From positions 1 to 64,000 of the forward strand of contig NZ_RBXA01000004.1 of the NCBI RefSeq assembly GCF_003634755.1: a stretch of DNA of 64,000 nucleotides, given 5' to 3'. Below the pieces are notes generated by a model. The model was not told the origin of the DNA, made no database searches, and saw nothing but the letters and a program-made list of their open reading frames with translations. A program made the translations under genes and the position numbers. Source of the DNA: Flavobacterium limicola (GTDB lineage: Bacteria; Bacteroidota; Bacteroidia; Flavobacteriales; Flavobacteriaceae). This document shows positions 1 to 8,743 of the stretch, one piece after another. The stretch's first letter is position 1; each line of letters starts with the position of its first letter.

Positions 1-73
1 TAGGGATAGCAGCAAAAAGCCCACAGTCTCGTCTTTTCGGACGAGACGAGGACTTGTAGCAAATAGCCCGACT
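1..73. repeat. Dispersed palindromic repeat, copy A
   Basis: An imperfect palindromic element runs from the window edge. Flanks reading tagggatagcagc on the left and tagcaaatagcccgac on the right bracket a variable hairpin, with arms at 26-33 and 40-47 and a 6-nt loop. Related flanks with unrelated stems occur near 13436-13516 (inverted) and 40006-40072. A further half-copy (aatagcaggaaatagctc) lies near 162-179. The flanks are the conserved part and the stem varies, so this looks like a small non-coding dispersed repeat. The left end may extend outside the window. Confidence 0.55.
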
Positions 74-86
74 TATCAATACAAAA

Positions 87-114
87 AGGCGATTACCCTT
101 TACAATAATCGCCT
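87..114. terminator. Hairpin, probable terminator of a gene left of the window
   Basis: The 9-nt arms AGGCGATTA and TAATCGCCT (87-95 and 106-114) are perfectly complementary. The run of T after them is weak, so rho-independent termination is plausible but not clear. Nothing coding is seen between the window start and thrS. Confidence 0.4.
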
Positions 115-263
115 CTCTGTATTTTATAAGGAACGCCAAAATGATACTCTAATTGAAATGAATAGCAGGAAATAGCTCGCAATAGGAAAAAACCTCTTTA
201 CCTATACACAAGGAGTACTGACTTTGTATTTACATCTATATAGCAACAAACCTTACATATATA

Positions 264-294
264 TTGTATCTATTTCTGCAATGCTCTATATTTG
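264..294 (+). promoter_or_regulatory. Promoter of thrS
   Basis: A TTG at 264-266 and TATATTTG at 287-294, separated by 20 nt, match the Bacteroidota housekeeping promoter (TTG, 17-23 nt, TAnnTTTG). The -7 box ends 20 nt before the thrS ATG, leaving a very short leader and no room for a T-box or similar attenuator. Confidence 0.7.
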
Positions 295-314
295 CATTCT
301 TAAAATATTAAACG

Positions 315-2261
315 ATGATTAAGATTACTTTGCCCGACGGGTCAGTTAGAGAGTATGATTCAGGGGTAACTCCCATGGATGTTGCTAAAAGCATTAGTGA
401 AGGTTTTGCTAGAAATGTAATTTCGGCTTCTTTTGATGGTACAACAATTGAAACTTCAACTCAATTAACGACGGACGGGAGTCTTACATTATATACATGG
501 AATGATGCTGATGGTAAAAAAGCTTTCTGGCATTCAACTTCGCACGTGATGGCACAGGTTCTTGAGGAAATGTATCCTGGAATAAAACTAACTCTTGGAC
601 CAGCAATATCTAATGGATTTTATTACGATGTAGATTTTGAAGATCAGAAAATTACAGATGCTGACTTTAAAAAGATTGAAGATCGTGTTCTTGAAATTTC
701 AAGAGGAAAGCATGAATTCAAACTACGTCCTGTTTCTAAAGCAGAAGCTTTAGAACTATACAAGGACAACGTTTATAAAACTGAATTGATTACTAATCTT
801 GAGGACGGAACTATTACTTTTTGTGATCATGATACATTTACTGACTTGTGTCGTGGTGGTCATATTCCGAATACCGGAATTATCAAGGCGATGAAAGTTA
901 TGAGCGTTGCTGGAGCCTACTGGCGTGGCGACGAAAAGAACAAACAGTTAACTCGTGTTTACGGAACTTCGTTTCCTAAACAAAAAGATTTAACTGAATA
1001 CTTGGAATTACTGGAAGAAGCAAAACGTCGCGACCATAGAAAACTAGGAAAAGAATTGGAGTTGTTTGCTTTTTCTCAAAAAGTAGGTGCCGGTTTACCA
1101 TTGTGGCTACCGAAAGGTGCTGCTTTGAGAGATCGTTTAGAACAATTTTTGAAAAAAGCACAGAAAAAAGGTGGTTACGAGCAAGTGGTTACGCCACATA
1201 TTGGTCAGAAAGAATTATATGTAACTTCGGGTCATTATGCTAAATATGGTGCCGATAGCTTCCAACCGATAAGCACTCCTGCAGAAGGAGAGGAATTTTT
1301 ATTGAAACCAATGAACTGTCCTCATCACTGTGAAATTTATAATGTACGTCCATGGTCTTACAAGGATTTGCCAAAGCGTTATGCTGAATTTGGAACTGTT
1401 TACAGATACGAACAAAGTGGCGAACTACACGGCTTGACTCGTGTAAGAGGGTTTACTCAGGATGACGCACACATTTTTTGTACTCCGGAACAACTGGACG
1501 AAGAGTTCAAGAAAGTAATTGACTTGGTATTATATGTATTTGGTTCATTAGGATTCGAAAACTTTACTGCTCAGATTTCCTTGAGAGATAAAGAAAATAG
1601 AGATAAGTATATAGGTACAGATGAAAACTGGGAAAAAGCAGAAAATGCCATCATCAATGCTGCTGCAGATAAAGGTTTGAATACTGTAGTTGAATATGGC
1701 GAAGCGGCTTTCTATGGTCCAAAGTTGGATTTCATGGTGAAAGATGCTTTAGGAAGACAATGGCAGTTAGGAACCATTCAAGTAGATTATAACCTACCAG
1801 AACGTTTTGACTTGACCTACAAAGGATCTGATAACGAATTACATAGACCGGTGATGATTCATAGAGCTCCTTTTGGCTCAATGGAACGATTTATAGCTAT
1901 TTTACTAGAGCACACTGCAGGAAATTTCCCGCTTTGGTTAATGCCAGAACAAGCTATAATATTGTCTTTGAGCGAGAAATATGAAATATATGCGAAAAAA
2001 GTTTTAGATTTGCTAGAAAATCACGAAATTCGCGCCCTCATTGATAATAGAAACGAGACAATCGGGAAGAAAATCAGAGATGCCGAAATGCAAAAAACCC
2101 CGTTTATGTTGATCGTAGGCGAGGAAGAAGAGAAAAACGGAACCATCTCTATCCGTCGTCACGGACAAGAAGGAAAGGGAAATATCAGCGTTACAATAGA
2201 AGAATTTGTTGCTATTGTAAACGAGGAAATCAATAAAACATTAAAAGTATTCACAGTTTAA
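315..2261 (+). CDS. thrS: Threonyl-tRNA synthetase
   Basis: Charges tRNA-Thr with threonine in the cytoplasm. The 648-aa length is normal. Domains in order: TGS domain (about 1-62); the second additional (editing) domain with the HxxxH pair at H73/H77 and a CRGGH motif; the class II catalytic core from about 240, with MNCPHH, a QDDAHIF motif and [13 protein letters not shown] supplying the zinc Cys/His ligands and the motif 3 arginine; and a C-terminal anticodon-binding domain (about 545-640). The ATG at 315 lies just behind a clear promoter and opens the conserved TGS start. It is followed by infC 16 nt after the stop, the usual thrS-infC-rpmI-rplT arrangement, so co-transcription is likely. 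Confidence 0.98.
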   Translation: MIKITLPDGSVREYDSGVTPMDVAKSISEGFARNVISASFDGTTIETSTQLTTDGSLTLYTWNDADGKKAFWHSTSHVMAQVLEEMYPGIKLTLGPAISNGFYYDVDFEDQKITDADFKKIEDRVLEISRGKHEFKLRPVSKAEALELYKDNVYKTELITNLEDGTITFCDHDTFTDLCRGGHIPNTGIIKAMKVMSVAGAYWRGDEKNKQLTRVYGTSFPKQKDLTEYLELLEEAKRRDHRKLGKELELFAFSQKVGAGLPLWLPKGAALRDRLEQFLKKAQKKGGYEQVVTPHIGQKELYVTSGHYAKYGADSFQPISTPAEGEEFLLKPMNCPHHCEIYNVRPWSYKDLPKRYAEFGTVYRYEQSGELHGLTRVRGFTQDDAHIFCTPEQLDEEFKKVIDLVLYVFGSLGFENFTAQISLRDKENRDKYIGTDENWEKAENAIINAAADKGLNTVVEYGEAAFYGPKLDFMVKDALGRQWQLGTIQVDYNLPERFDLTYKGSDNELHRPVMIHRAPFGSMERFIAILLEHTAGNFPLWLMPEQAIILSLSEKYEIYAKKVLDLLENHEIRALIDNRNETIGKKIRDAEMQKTPFMLIVGEEEEKNGTISIRRHGQEGKGNISVTIEEFVAIVNEEINKTLKVFTV

Positions 2262-2277
2262 CTTAAATTATAAAGTC

Positions 2278-2835
2278 ATAGCAATAAGAAGCAACAGAGG
2301 TTACCAACCTCGCGTAGAAAAAAAAGATGCCCACAGAATAAACAGCCTTATTCGTGGTGTACAAGAAGTGAGACTTGTAGGTGAAAATATTGAGCCTGGA
2401 GTTTTTAAACTTTCAGAAGCTTTAAGATTAGCTGACCAATTTGAATTGGATTTAGTTGAGATTTCCCCTAATGCTGAACCTCCGGTTTGCAAAATCATGG
2501 ATTACAAGAAATTTGTTTACGAGCAAAAGAAACGTGATAAAATCCTAAAAGCGAAATCTACACAAGTAGTCGTTAAGGAAATTCGTTTCGGACCTCAAAC
2601 AGATGAGCATGATTATGAATTTAAGAGAAAGAACGCAGAAAAATTCTTGAAAGAAGGAGCAAAATTGAAAGCTTTTGTTTTCTTTAAAGGGCGTTCTATT
2701 ATTTACAAAGATCAAGGTCAAATCTTATTATTAAGACTAGCAACAGATCTTGAGGAATTTGGAAAAGTAGAAGCGATGCCAGTTCTGGAAGGAAAGAGAA
2801 TGATTATGTTCATTGCTCCGAAGAAGAAGAAATAA
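2278..2835 (+). CDS. infC: Translation initiation factor IF-3 (non-canonical ATA start)
   Basis: Binds the 30S subunit and proofreads start codon and initiator tRNA choice. The first standard start in frame is GTG 2368, but it would remove conserved N-terminal sequence. Upstream and in frame, the codons from 2278 read [17 protein letters not shown], the normal IF-3 N-terminus, and no ATG, GTG or TTG precedes it. The start is therefore placed at ATA 2278 (185 aa); ATA 2284 is the alternative. The rare start fits the known autoregulation of infC in E. coli, where IF-3 discriminates against its own AUU codon. The IF-3 N domain spans about 1-80 and the C domain about 95-180, ending in a lysine tail. 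Confidence 0.9.
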   Translation: MAIRSNRGYQPRVEKKDAHRINSLIRGVQEVRLVGENIEPGVFKLSEALRLADQFELDLVEISPNAEPPVCKIMDYKKFVYEQKKRDKILKAKSTQVVVKEIRFGPQTDEHDYEFKRKNAEKFLKEGAKLKAFVFFKGRSIIYKDQGQILLLRLATDLEEFGKVEAMPVLEGKRMIMFIAPKKKK

Positions 2836-2842
2836 ATACGTC

Positions 2843-2892
2843 CTAAGTTCAAAAGTCTTAACGTTAGATTTTATGACTTTTGACTTTAAGAC
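2843..2892. repeat. Imperfect inverted repeat between infC and rpmI
   Basis: The segment near 2846-2862 (aagttcaaaagtcttaa) is almost the reverse complement of that near 2873-2889 (ttatgacttttgacttt). It can form a long AT-rich hairpin in the infC-rpmI intergenic RNA. No T-tract follows, so it is more likely a processing or attenuation hairpin, or a dispersed palindrome, than a terminator. Confidence 0.45.
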
Positions 2893-2935
2893 AAAACGAT
2901 AAGTAAGTAAGAATAAATTAAAACACTAGGAAAAA

Positions 2936-3133
2936 ATGCCTAAAATGAAAACCAAATCTAGCGCCAAGAAACGTTTTAAAGTTACTGGTTCTGGAAAGAT
3001 TAAAAGAAAGCATGCTTTTAAAAGTCACATCTTGACTAAAAAATCTAAAAAACGTAAATTAGCATTGACACACTCTGCGCTAGTTCACAAAACAGATATG
3101 AAAAGCATCAAACAACAATTAAGAATTATTTAA
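2936..3133 (+). CDS. rpmI: 50S ribosomal protein L35
   Basis: A small basic component of the large ribosomal subunit. The 65-aa protein starts [18 protein letters not shown] and carries the typical [11 protein letters not shown] core of L35. It lies 100 nt after infC and 100 nt before rplT in the conserved infC-rpmI-rplT order. In other bacteria L20 represses this operon by binding its leader RNA; no such site could be assigned with confidence here. Confidence 0.97.
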   Translation: MPKMKTKSSAKKRFKVTGSGKIKRKHAFKSHILTKKSKKRKLALTHSALVHKTDMKSIKQQLRII

Positions 3134-3233
3134 TAATTCTTTAGGTTAAAACAATTTAAAATAACCTTGGAGTATGGCCATTAAGTGCTTTTGATTCAAT
3201 TCAAGCCGCCTACTACAAAAAAACAATAAAATT

Positions 3234-3578
3234 ATGCCAAGATCGGTAAATTCAGTTGCTAAAAGAGCAAGAAGAAAAAAAATAATGAAGCAAGCCAAAG
3301 GTTTCTTTGGTAGACGTAAAAACGTTTGGACAGTTGCTAAGAATGCGGTAGAGAAAGCAATGTGCTACGCTTACCGTGACAGAAAAGTGAACAAAAGAAA
3401 TTTCCGTGCTTTATGGATTCAACGTATCAACGCTGGAGCTAGATTGGAAGGAATGTCTTATTCACAATTCATGGGTAAAGTAAAAAAGCATAATATCGAA
3501 TTGAACCGTAAAGTTCTTGCCGATTTAGCGATGAACCACCCAGAAGCTTTCAAAGCAATACTTAATAAAGTAAAATAA
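3234..3578 (+). CDS. rplT: 50S ribosomal protein L20
   Basis: A 114-aa ribosomal protein needed for early 50S assembly and an operon repressor in other bacteria. The N-terminus [17 protein letters not shown] is the arginine/lysine-rich rRNA-binding tail, followed by KGFFGRRKN and [11 protein letters not shown], both hallmarks of L20. Last gene of the thrS-infC-rpmI-rplT group and followed by a strong terminator. Confidence 0.98.
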   Translation: MPRSVNSVAKRARRKKIMKQAKGFFGRRKNVWTVAKNAVEKAMCYAYRDRKVNKRNFRALWIQRINAGARLEGMSYSQFMGKVKKHNIELNRKVLADLAMNHPEAFKAILNKVK

Positions 3579-3615
3579 ACGTTTTATCAACTCAATTTAG
3601 CTTACTTACTTATAG

Positions 3616-3648
3616 AAAAACCTCAATCGAAAGATTGGGGTTTTTTGT
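3616..3648 (+). terminator. Terminator after rplT
   Basis: CCTCAATC, a GAAA tetraloop and GATTGGGG (3621-3640) are followed by six T residues: a textbook rho-independent terminator closing the translation-factor operon. Confidence 0.85.
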
Positions 3649-3680
3649 TTTTAATTCCATTTTAGAATTGAAACCATATA

Positions 3681-3718
3681 TACATCAAATAACTTTTGTA
3701 ATAAAGTTATTTGATGTA
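3681..3718. promoter_or_regulatory. Perfect 16-bp palindrome upstream of the TPR kinase gene
   Basis: The arms at 3681-3696 and 3703-3718 are perfect reverse complements around the 6-nt spacer TGTAAT. The right arm ends 10 nt before the ATG at 3729. It may be an operator for a dimeric regulator, or, if transcribed, a hairpin that occludes the ribosome landing region. It does not look like a terminator because it is followed by TTTCGGAAG and the start codon. Confidence 0.6.
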
Positions 3719-3728
3719 ATTTCGGAAG

Positions 3729-5450
3729 ATGGTTTTTAAAAAATTATACTTCCCCGCTTACATCGCCGTATTAATAGTCCTTACCTTTTTACAATCCTGT
3801 AATAAAAAGCCTAAAGACAGCACTCCAAAAAAATTTGATCGAGTAGAAATCAACCGACTCATAGATATTGGCCACAAACATTATGAAAACGAAGCATTTG
3901 ACAGTTCCTATTATTACTTTAATAAGGCTAAATATGCTGCAGAAATAAAAAAAGATACTTCCAGAATTATTCAGTCCTTAAGTTGGATGGCAGAAATACA
4001 GCGTAATCAAGGAGATTATTCCGGCAGTGAAACTACAAGCATTGAAGCTTTTCCCTTTATAGAGAATTCTAATAAATACTTGTATGGAGAGACTAATATA
4101 TATATTGGTCTAGGGAACAATTACCTAATCACATTCGATAATGAAAATGCAATATATTACTACAAAAAAGCAATCAATTCAAAAACTGATGCAGAAATAA
4201 AATCGGGTATTAAAAATAATATCGGGTTGGCTTACACTGAAAAGGGTGATTATCAAAAAGCAATACAACTTTTCTTGCCTTTGATTCTAAAAATGGAAAT
4301 CAAAAATAATCAAGAGACATTTGCTCGAATAAATGATAATTTGGGGCATACTTATGATAAATCCGGAAATTCAAAATCATTTTTTTATTTGAATACAGGA
4401 TTAAAAATAAGAGAAAAAATCAAAGACAACCGGGGATTAATCTCAAGCCATTTGAATTTATCTGAATATTATAAAAAAAGAAATTCCAATTTATCTAAAA
4501 AACATGCTCTACTCGCATACAAAAAAGCAACTATAGTGAAGGCTGTTGATGAACGTTTACAATCTTTAAAACTATTAATACAAAATAGCTCAACAGATGA
4601 ATTAAAAGAACATTCACTCGCTTTTATCCATATAAATGACAGCATCAACAAAGTTAGGCAAAAAGCCAAAAATCAATTTGCTAAAATCAAATACGATTTT
4701 AAGAAAGAAAAAGATGAGAATGTTAGATTAAAAGCGCAAAAAGAAATTGAATCCGAAAAACAAAAAAAGAAAAATATACTTCTATATGCTATAGTTGCAA
4801 TTATTACTGTGGTTAGTATCATGATAACAAATCTAATACTAATTAAAAACAGAAGAGAAAAAATAAAAGTCTCCTACAATACTGAGATTCGAATTGCAAA
4901 AAAATTACATGACGAATTGGCTAATGATGTATATCATACAATGGCTTTTGCTGAAACACAAGATTTATCGGACATTCACAATAAAGAAATACTAATTTCA
5001 AATCTCGATACCATTTATTCAAGAACACGAAATATTTCTCGAGAAAACGACACCATGGAAACCGGCCGATTCTTTATGTCTAATTTGAAAGAAATGATGT
5101 CTGGATTTAATACAGCCAATGTAAACGTGATATCAAACGGTATTGAAACAATTAATTGGAAAACCTTAGAACAAAATAAGAAAATAATCGTTTACAGGGT
5201 GCTCCAAGAAATACTCGTCAACATGAAAAAGCATAGCCAAGCTAGTTTAGTTGTATTAACTTTCAAAAAAAATAAAAATAAATTACAAATTGATTACACT
5301 GATAACGGGATTGGAGCAACGTTTGAACAATTAAATTCAAAAAATGGACTGCAAAATGTGGAAAACCGTATTAAATCTATAAAGGGAACAATTACTTTTG
5401 ATAGTAAATCCAATAAAGGATTTAGAATACATATTGTTTTCCCAATATAA
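3729..5450 (+). CDS. TPR-containing sensor histidine kinase
   Basis: A membrane sensor kinase of the Bacteroidota TPR type, 573 aa. An N-terminal signal segment ends in a lipobox-like LQSC (C24). TPR-like helical repeats follow from about 40 to 290 (for example the YYYKKAI and EKGDYQKAIQLF segments), then a charged coiled-coil stretch, one membrane helix (about 350-372) and a HisKA_3-type dimerisation helix with the phosphoacceptor H394 in KKLHDEL. A HATPase domain has an N-box-like EILVNMKKHS and DNGIG. The repeats would lie in the periplasm and the kinase in the cytoplasm. The response regulator starts 12 nt downstream and is presumably the partner. The signal is unknown. Confidence 0.88.
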   Translation: MVFKKLYFPAYIAVLIVLTFLQSCNKKPKDSTPKKFDRVEINRLIDIGHKHYENEAFDSSYYYFNKAKYAAEIKKDTSRIIQSLSWMAEIQRNQGDYSGSETTSIEAFPFIENSNKYLYGETNIYIGLGNNYLITFDNENAIYYYKKAINSKTDAEIKSGIKNNIGLAYTEKGDYQKAIQLFLPLILKMEIKNNQETFARINDNLGHTYDKSGNSKSFFYLNTGLKIREKIKDNRGLISSHLNLSEYYKKRNSNLSKKHALLAYKKATIVKAVDERLQSLKLLIQNSSTDELKEHSLAFIHINDSINKVRQKAKNQFAKIKYDFKKEKDENVRLKAQKEIESEKQKKKNILLYAIVAIITVVSIMITNLILIKNRREKIKVSYNTEIRIAKKLHDELANDVYHTMAFAETQDLSDIHNKEILISNLDTIYSRTRNISRENDTMETGRFFMSNLKEMMSGFNTANVNVISNGIETINWKTLEQNKKIIVYRVLQEILVNMKKHSQASLVVLTFKKNKNKLQIDYTDNGIGATFEQLNSKNGLQNVENRIKSIKGTITFDSKSNKGFRIHIVFPI

Positions 5451-5461
5451 CACCAATTTCT

Positions 5462-6130
5462 ATGTTCAAAAAAGTTTTAGTTGCCGAAGATTTAGACTCT
5501 ATAAGCATTGCCATAGTTAAAGCACTTGAAGAACTTGCTATCCTAGAAATTCATCATGCCAAATACTGTGATGACGCTTTTTTAAAAATAAAAAAAGGGC
5601 TACATACCAGTACACCTTATGACTTACTAATTAGTGATTTGTCATTTAAACCAGACCACCGAGAAAGTAGATTTTCATCTGGAGAAGAACTTATTGATGC
5701 TGCAAAAAAACTCCAGCCAGACCTCAAAACTATTGTATTTTCTATTGAAGATAAATCCTTTAGAATAAAATCTCTCTTTACAAACTTAGAAATAAATGCT
5801 TATGTTTCTAAAGGTAGAAATAGTATTCCCGCACTCAAAAAAACAATCCAACGTATTTATAATAATGAAGAAGTAAAACTATCTGCTGAATTATCTTTAG
5901 CTTTAAGAGATAATTCTCTTTTTGAAATTGAATCGTATGATATAGCGCTTTTGAAATCATTGTCAAAAGGATTTACTTTAGAGAATATCTCATCTGAATT
6001 TAAAGAATCAGGAATTGTACCTAATGGCAATAGTAGTTTGGAAAAACGCATCAATAAGCTCAAAATATATTTCAAGGCAAATAATAATGTTCATCTTATC
6101 GCAATAACAAAAGATTTAGGACTGGTCTAG
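5462..6130 (+). CDS. Response regulator, partner of the TPR kinase
   Basis: A 222-aa two-domain regulator. The receiver domain (about 1-125) shows the acidic pair E9/D10, the phosphoacceptor D59 in LLISDLSF and a lysine in YVSKG. The C-terminal part (about 150-222) reads like a diverged LuxR-type helix-turn-helix: KSLSKGFTLENISSEFK, then SSLEKRINKLKIYFKANN. It is co-directional with the kinase, 12 nt apart, so the two form one operon. The weak LuxR match means the DNA-binding role is inferred. Confidence 0.85.
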   Translation: MFKKVLVAEDLDSISIAIVKALEELAILEIHHAKYCDDAFLKIKKGLHTSTPYDLLISDLSFKPDHRESRFSSGEELIDAAKKLQPDLKTIVFSIEDKSFRIKSLFTNLEINAYVSKGRNSIPALKKTIQRIYNNEEVKLSAELSLALRDNSLFEIESYDIALLKSLSKGFTLENISSEFKESGIVPNGNSSLEKRINKLKIYFKANNNVHLIAITKDLGLV

Positions 6131-6291
6131 TCTACTTTTTATCTCTTCCTAAAGCGAAAGTCTTAAGAATAATTGAATTATTTCTGCCATTTTTTAATAT
6201 TTTTATTAAAAAAATAGTGCTTGTACGGTTTCCCGTAAGGATATGATTTATAAAGATCTTAGGTTTACCACATAAATTTAAATCACTATAA

Positions 6292-6579
6292 ATGGCCAAT
6301 TTTACAAGAGAAGATTTAGCATTCTCAGGATATTCTCAAACGATAAATCTGGAAAATAACACCAATCATATTGAAATTCTGGACCGAATTTATGTTGATA
6401 AAGTAGAAGAATGTGAAGTAATCCATTTTTGCAACCAGTTCTTGGAAAAATATAAAGTACCCCAAACAAAAGCAAGTTTTCAAAAAGTAGAAAGCTTTTT
6501 ACAACATTCCGCATTAGAAAACGAAGTCTACAGAACTCAATTACAAGATTGGATTGCAAGCAATTGGATAAAAATATAG
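6292..6579 (+). CDS. Hypothetical protein, 95 aa
   Basis: Not recognised. The protein is acidic and probably alpha-helical, with no signal peptide or membrane segment, two cysteines and a C-terminal DWIASNWIKI. It starts with ATG after a 160-nt spacer from the response regulator and is followed by three other small unknown genes on the same strand. Coding potential rests on an uninterrupted frame of normal amino-acid composition. It may be a regulon member of the preceding two-component system, but nothing in the sequence proves this. Confidence 0.55.
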   Translation: MANFTREDLAFSGYSQTINLENNTNHIEILDRIYVDKVEECEVIHFCNQFLEKYKVPQTKASFQKVESFLQHSALENEVYRTQLQDWIASNWIKI

Positions 6580-6615
6580 CAATTCCTTTATTTTTTATCA
6601 GGTTTAAAAATTGGA

Positions 6616-6957
6616 ATGAAATTAAAAATACGATACTTCTTAAAAATGAAAAAAAACATCTTGTTAAGTCTTCTACTTATAATATTGTTTTCTTTTCCTT
6701 CAAAACAATCGTTACAAATTCATTTAGAAAAGGTTCCTAAATATGAAGGTAATGGTTCATTGACTGACAAACCTGATAACAAAATTTTAATATCTGAACA
6801 AGATATTAATCTTGAAATTTTTGATAAATGGAATACAAAAAATACAGTTGACATTTTTATAAATCAAAAAACAATGAAATGTTCCTCAAGACAACGAAAA
6901 GGGAAAATTATTTATTCCAAATACTGTACAGAAAATTATAAAACAGAATTTGAATAA
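6616..6957 (+). CDS. Hypothetical exported protein, 113 aa
   Basis: Not recognised. A hydrophobic segment (about 14-27, ILLSLLLIILFSF) after MKKN looks like a signal peptide, so ATG 6646 (103 aa) is an equally good start. The mature part is lysine-rich with two cysteines (SSRQ and KYCTE regions) that could form a disulfide. It lies in a run of small AT-rich genes of unknown function. Confidence 0.5.
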   Translation: MKLKIRYFLKMKKNILLSLLLIILFSFPSKQSLQIHLEKVPKYEGNGSLTDKPDNKILISEQDINLEIFDKWNTKNTVDIFINQKTMKCSSRQRKGKIIYSKYCTENYKTEFE

Positions 6958-7039
6958 CATTTTATTGACAAATGAGGAAAACCGTAGACTAATGATTTTT
7001 TAAGATTGTAAGTTTGAAATCAATTACTAAACTAATCTA

Positions 7040-7156
7040 ATGCAATTATTACTTTTTTTCAATTTTGATCTATTATTTTCAATACAAATTGCTGTAATCC
7101 TAATAGGAACTGCTTGTCTCATTTATTTGGTATATCAAATTTGGAAAAACAAATAA
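7040..7156 (+). CDS. Very small membrane protein, 38 aa
   Basis: A short frame from ATG 7040 to TAA 7156 encodes 38 residues. A single hydrophobic helix (about 13-33, LFSIQIAVILIGTACLIYLV) is followed by a positively charged tail, WKNK. The positive end suggests N-out/C-in insertion. It sits 43 nt before the next membrane protein gene on the same strand. No homologue is recognised and random occurrence is possible in such AT-rich DNA. Confidence 0.35.
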   Translation: MQLLLFFNFDLLFSIQIAVILIGTACLIYLVYQIWKNK

Positions 7157-7199
7157 GATTATTGGACTGGAACAACAAAAAATACAGAATGACCAAATC

Positions 7200-7670
7200 A
7201 TGAAAATGAATAAAAATAAACTTTACAACAGAATAATTTTTAAAAATAAATTCAAGGAAATTACTTTAGCAGAACACGGAATAATTTTAAATAAAAGAGG
7301 AAAAATAAAAAAAGAAATATTATTTTCTGAATTGGATCAAATTTATATTTCTGTAAATAAAATGAAGCTCCGTGATAAATTTTTAATAATCTTAGTGCTA
7401 CTCTTTTCTGGACTATTTTCTCACTTATACCTACAAGTTGACATACCAATAATTCTCGCGTACTTGACAGTCATTATTTTCATTTTAAAAATGAATAAAT
7501 TCAGAAACTATACCTTACAAATACGTCTAAAAAACGGAACTGCTTTTGAAAAAAAAATAGCTGTAAAATTAAAACAAGAAGCTATAGATCTTATAAATGA
7601 AATTCGAAAAGAGATTTATGACTCTAAAATTAATAATGGTACTAAAATCTTAATTGAAATTTGTGCCTAA
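7200..7670 (+). CDS. Hypothetical membrane protein with PH-like layout, 156 aa
   Basis: Two adjacent hydrophobic helices (about 60-78 and 82-97) split a protein whose N-terminal part (residues 10-50, ending ILFSELDQIYIS) and C-terminal part (YTLQIRLKNGT, then a helix EAIDLINEIRKEI) resemble the bacterial PH-like membrane proteins. That assignment is by layout only. It is lysine-rich and AT-rich like its neighbours. No operon partner is clear. Confidence 0.55.
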   Translation: MKMNKNKLYNRIIFKNKFKEITLAEHGIILNKRGKIKKEILFSELDQIYISVNKMKLRDKFLIILVLLFSGLFSHLYLQVDIPIILAYLTVIIFILKMNKFRNYTLQIRLKNGTAFEKKIAVKLKQEAIDLINEIRKEIYDSKINNGTKILIEICA

Positions 7671-7907
7671 ATGATATATCCTCAAAACTGCTAATTCTTA
7701 ATCAAATAGGTACATTCAATACAATTCCGTTTTAAATTAAAATATATAATCTTCTTAACAAAACAAGAGACAGTTTATCATTAAAGTGAATCCTTACCTA
7801 TCTTTACATTCAAAATCTGAAATAAAAACTTGAACTTATCGTGTGGTTTTATATTTTATACAAAGTCATTTTAAAATAAATTCATTAAAATATTCTGTTA
7901 CTAATAA

Positions 7908-8711
7908 ATGAAATACAGCTACTCCTTCCTGTTCCTACTCATTACTACTTTTACTTTCTCTCAAACCAAACTCGTTTCATGGAATCTTGAAAATTTTGGT
8001 AAATCAAAATCCGAAGAATCGATCAACTATATTGCAAATTCGCTGAGAGAATATGATATTGTCGCCATACAGGAAGTCGTGGCAGGATATGGTGGCGCGC
8101 AGGCAGTAGCCAGATTAGCGGATGAACTGAATCGTAAAGGAGCAAAATGGGATTATGTGATTAGTGACCCTACCAGTAGCAGCGCTTATAAAACTGAACG
8201 ATATGCTTTTATCTGGAAAACGAGTAAAATTAAAAAAATAGGAAAAGCCTGGCTAGAAAAAAAATACCATTTAGAAATAGACAGAGAACCCTATTTCTGT
8301 ACGTTTCAATATGAAAACAAACAATTTACAATCGTTAATTTTCATGCGATAACAAAGAAAAGACAACCTGAAACCGAAATTAAATATTTTAAATTTCTAC
8401 CGGATGAATATCCCAATTTAAATTTAATTTTCGCGGGTGATTTCAATTGTCCGCAATCGCATACTGTTTTTAATCCTTTGAAAAAAATGGGCTATCAGTC
8501 AATTTTGGTTGACCAAAAAACATCGCTGAAACAGGAATGCAAAAACGATAATTGTCTGGCTTCGGAATTTGATAATATGTATTTTAAATCTTCGAAAATC
8601 AATACTATAAATTCAGGAATTATTCCGTTTTATAAAAACTTCAATTCTCTAAAAGAGGCCAGAATAATCTCTGACCACATTCCTATTTGGTTTGAATTTT
8701 CTTTGAATTAA
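7908..8711 (+). CDS. Secreted endonuclease/exonuclease/phosphatase family protein
   Basis: A 267-aa DNase I-fold enzyme, probably exported: an N-terminal signal peptide ends at FTFSQ (residue 19). Family motifs are visible in order: WNLENFG (metal-binding Asn), IVAIQEVV (metal-binding Glu), NFHAI, FAGDFNCP (catalytic Asp/Asn) and SDHIPIWFEF (catalytic His). It may degrade extracellular nucleic acid or hydrolyse a phosphodiester; the substrate is not decidable. It appears monocistronic, and the next gene is convergent. Confidence 0.88.
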   Translation: MKYSYSFLFLLITTFTFSQTKLVSWNLENFGKSKSEESINYIANSLREYDIVAIQEVVAGYGGAQAVARLADELNRKGAKWDYVISDPTSSSAYKTERYAFIWKTSKIKKIGKAWLEKKYHLEIDREPYFCTFQYENKQFTIVNFHAITKKRQPETEIKYFKFLPDEYPNLNLIFAGDFNCPQSHTVFNPLKKMGYQSILVDQKTSLKQECKNDNCLASEFDNMYFKSSKINTINSGIIPFYKNFNSLKEARIISDHIPIWFEFSLN

Positions 8712-8743
8712 TACTAAATAAATATCCCTTTAAACAGAGAATA

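Noticed and set aside
2368-2835. infC starting at GTG 2368
   Set aside because: It would remove the conserved IF-3 N-terminus, which is encoded in frame upstream from ATA 2278.
2843-2892. Terminator between infC and rpmI
   Set aside because: The hairpin has no T-tract and sits inside a conserved co-transcribed group.
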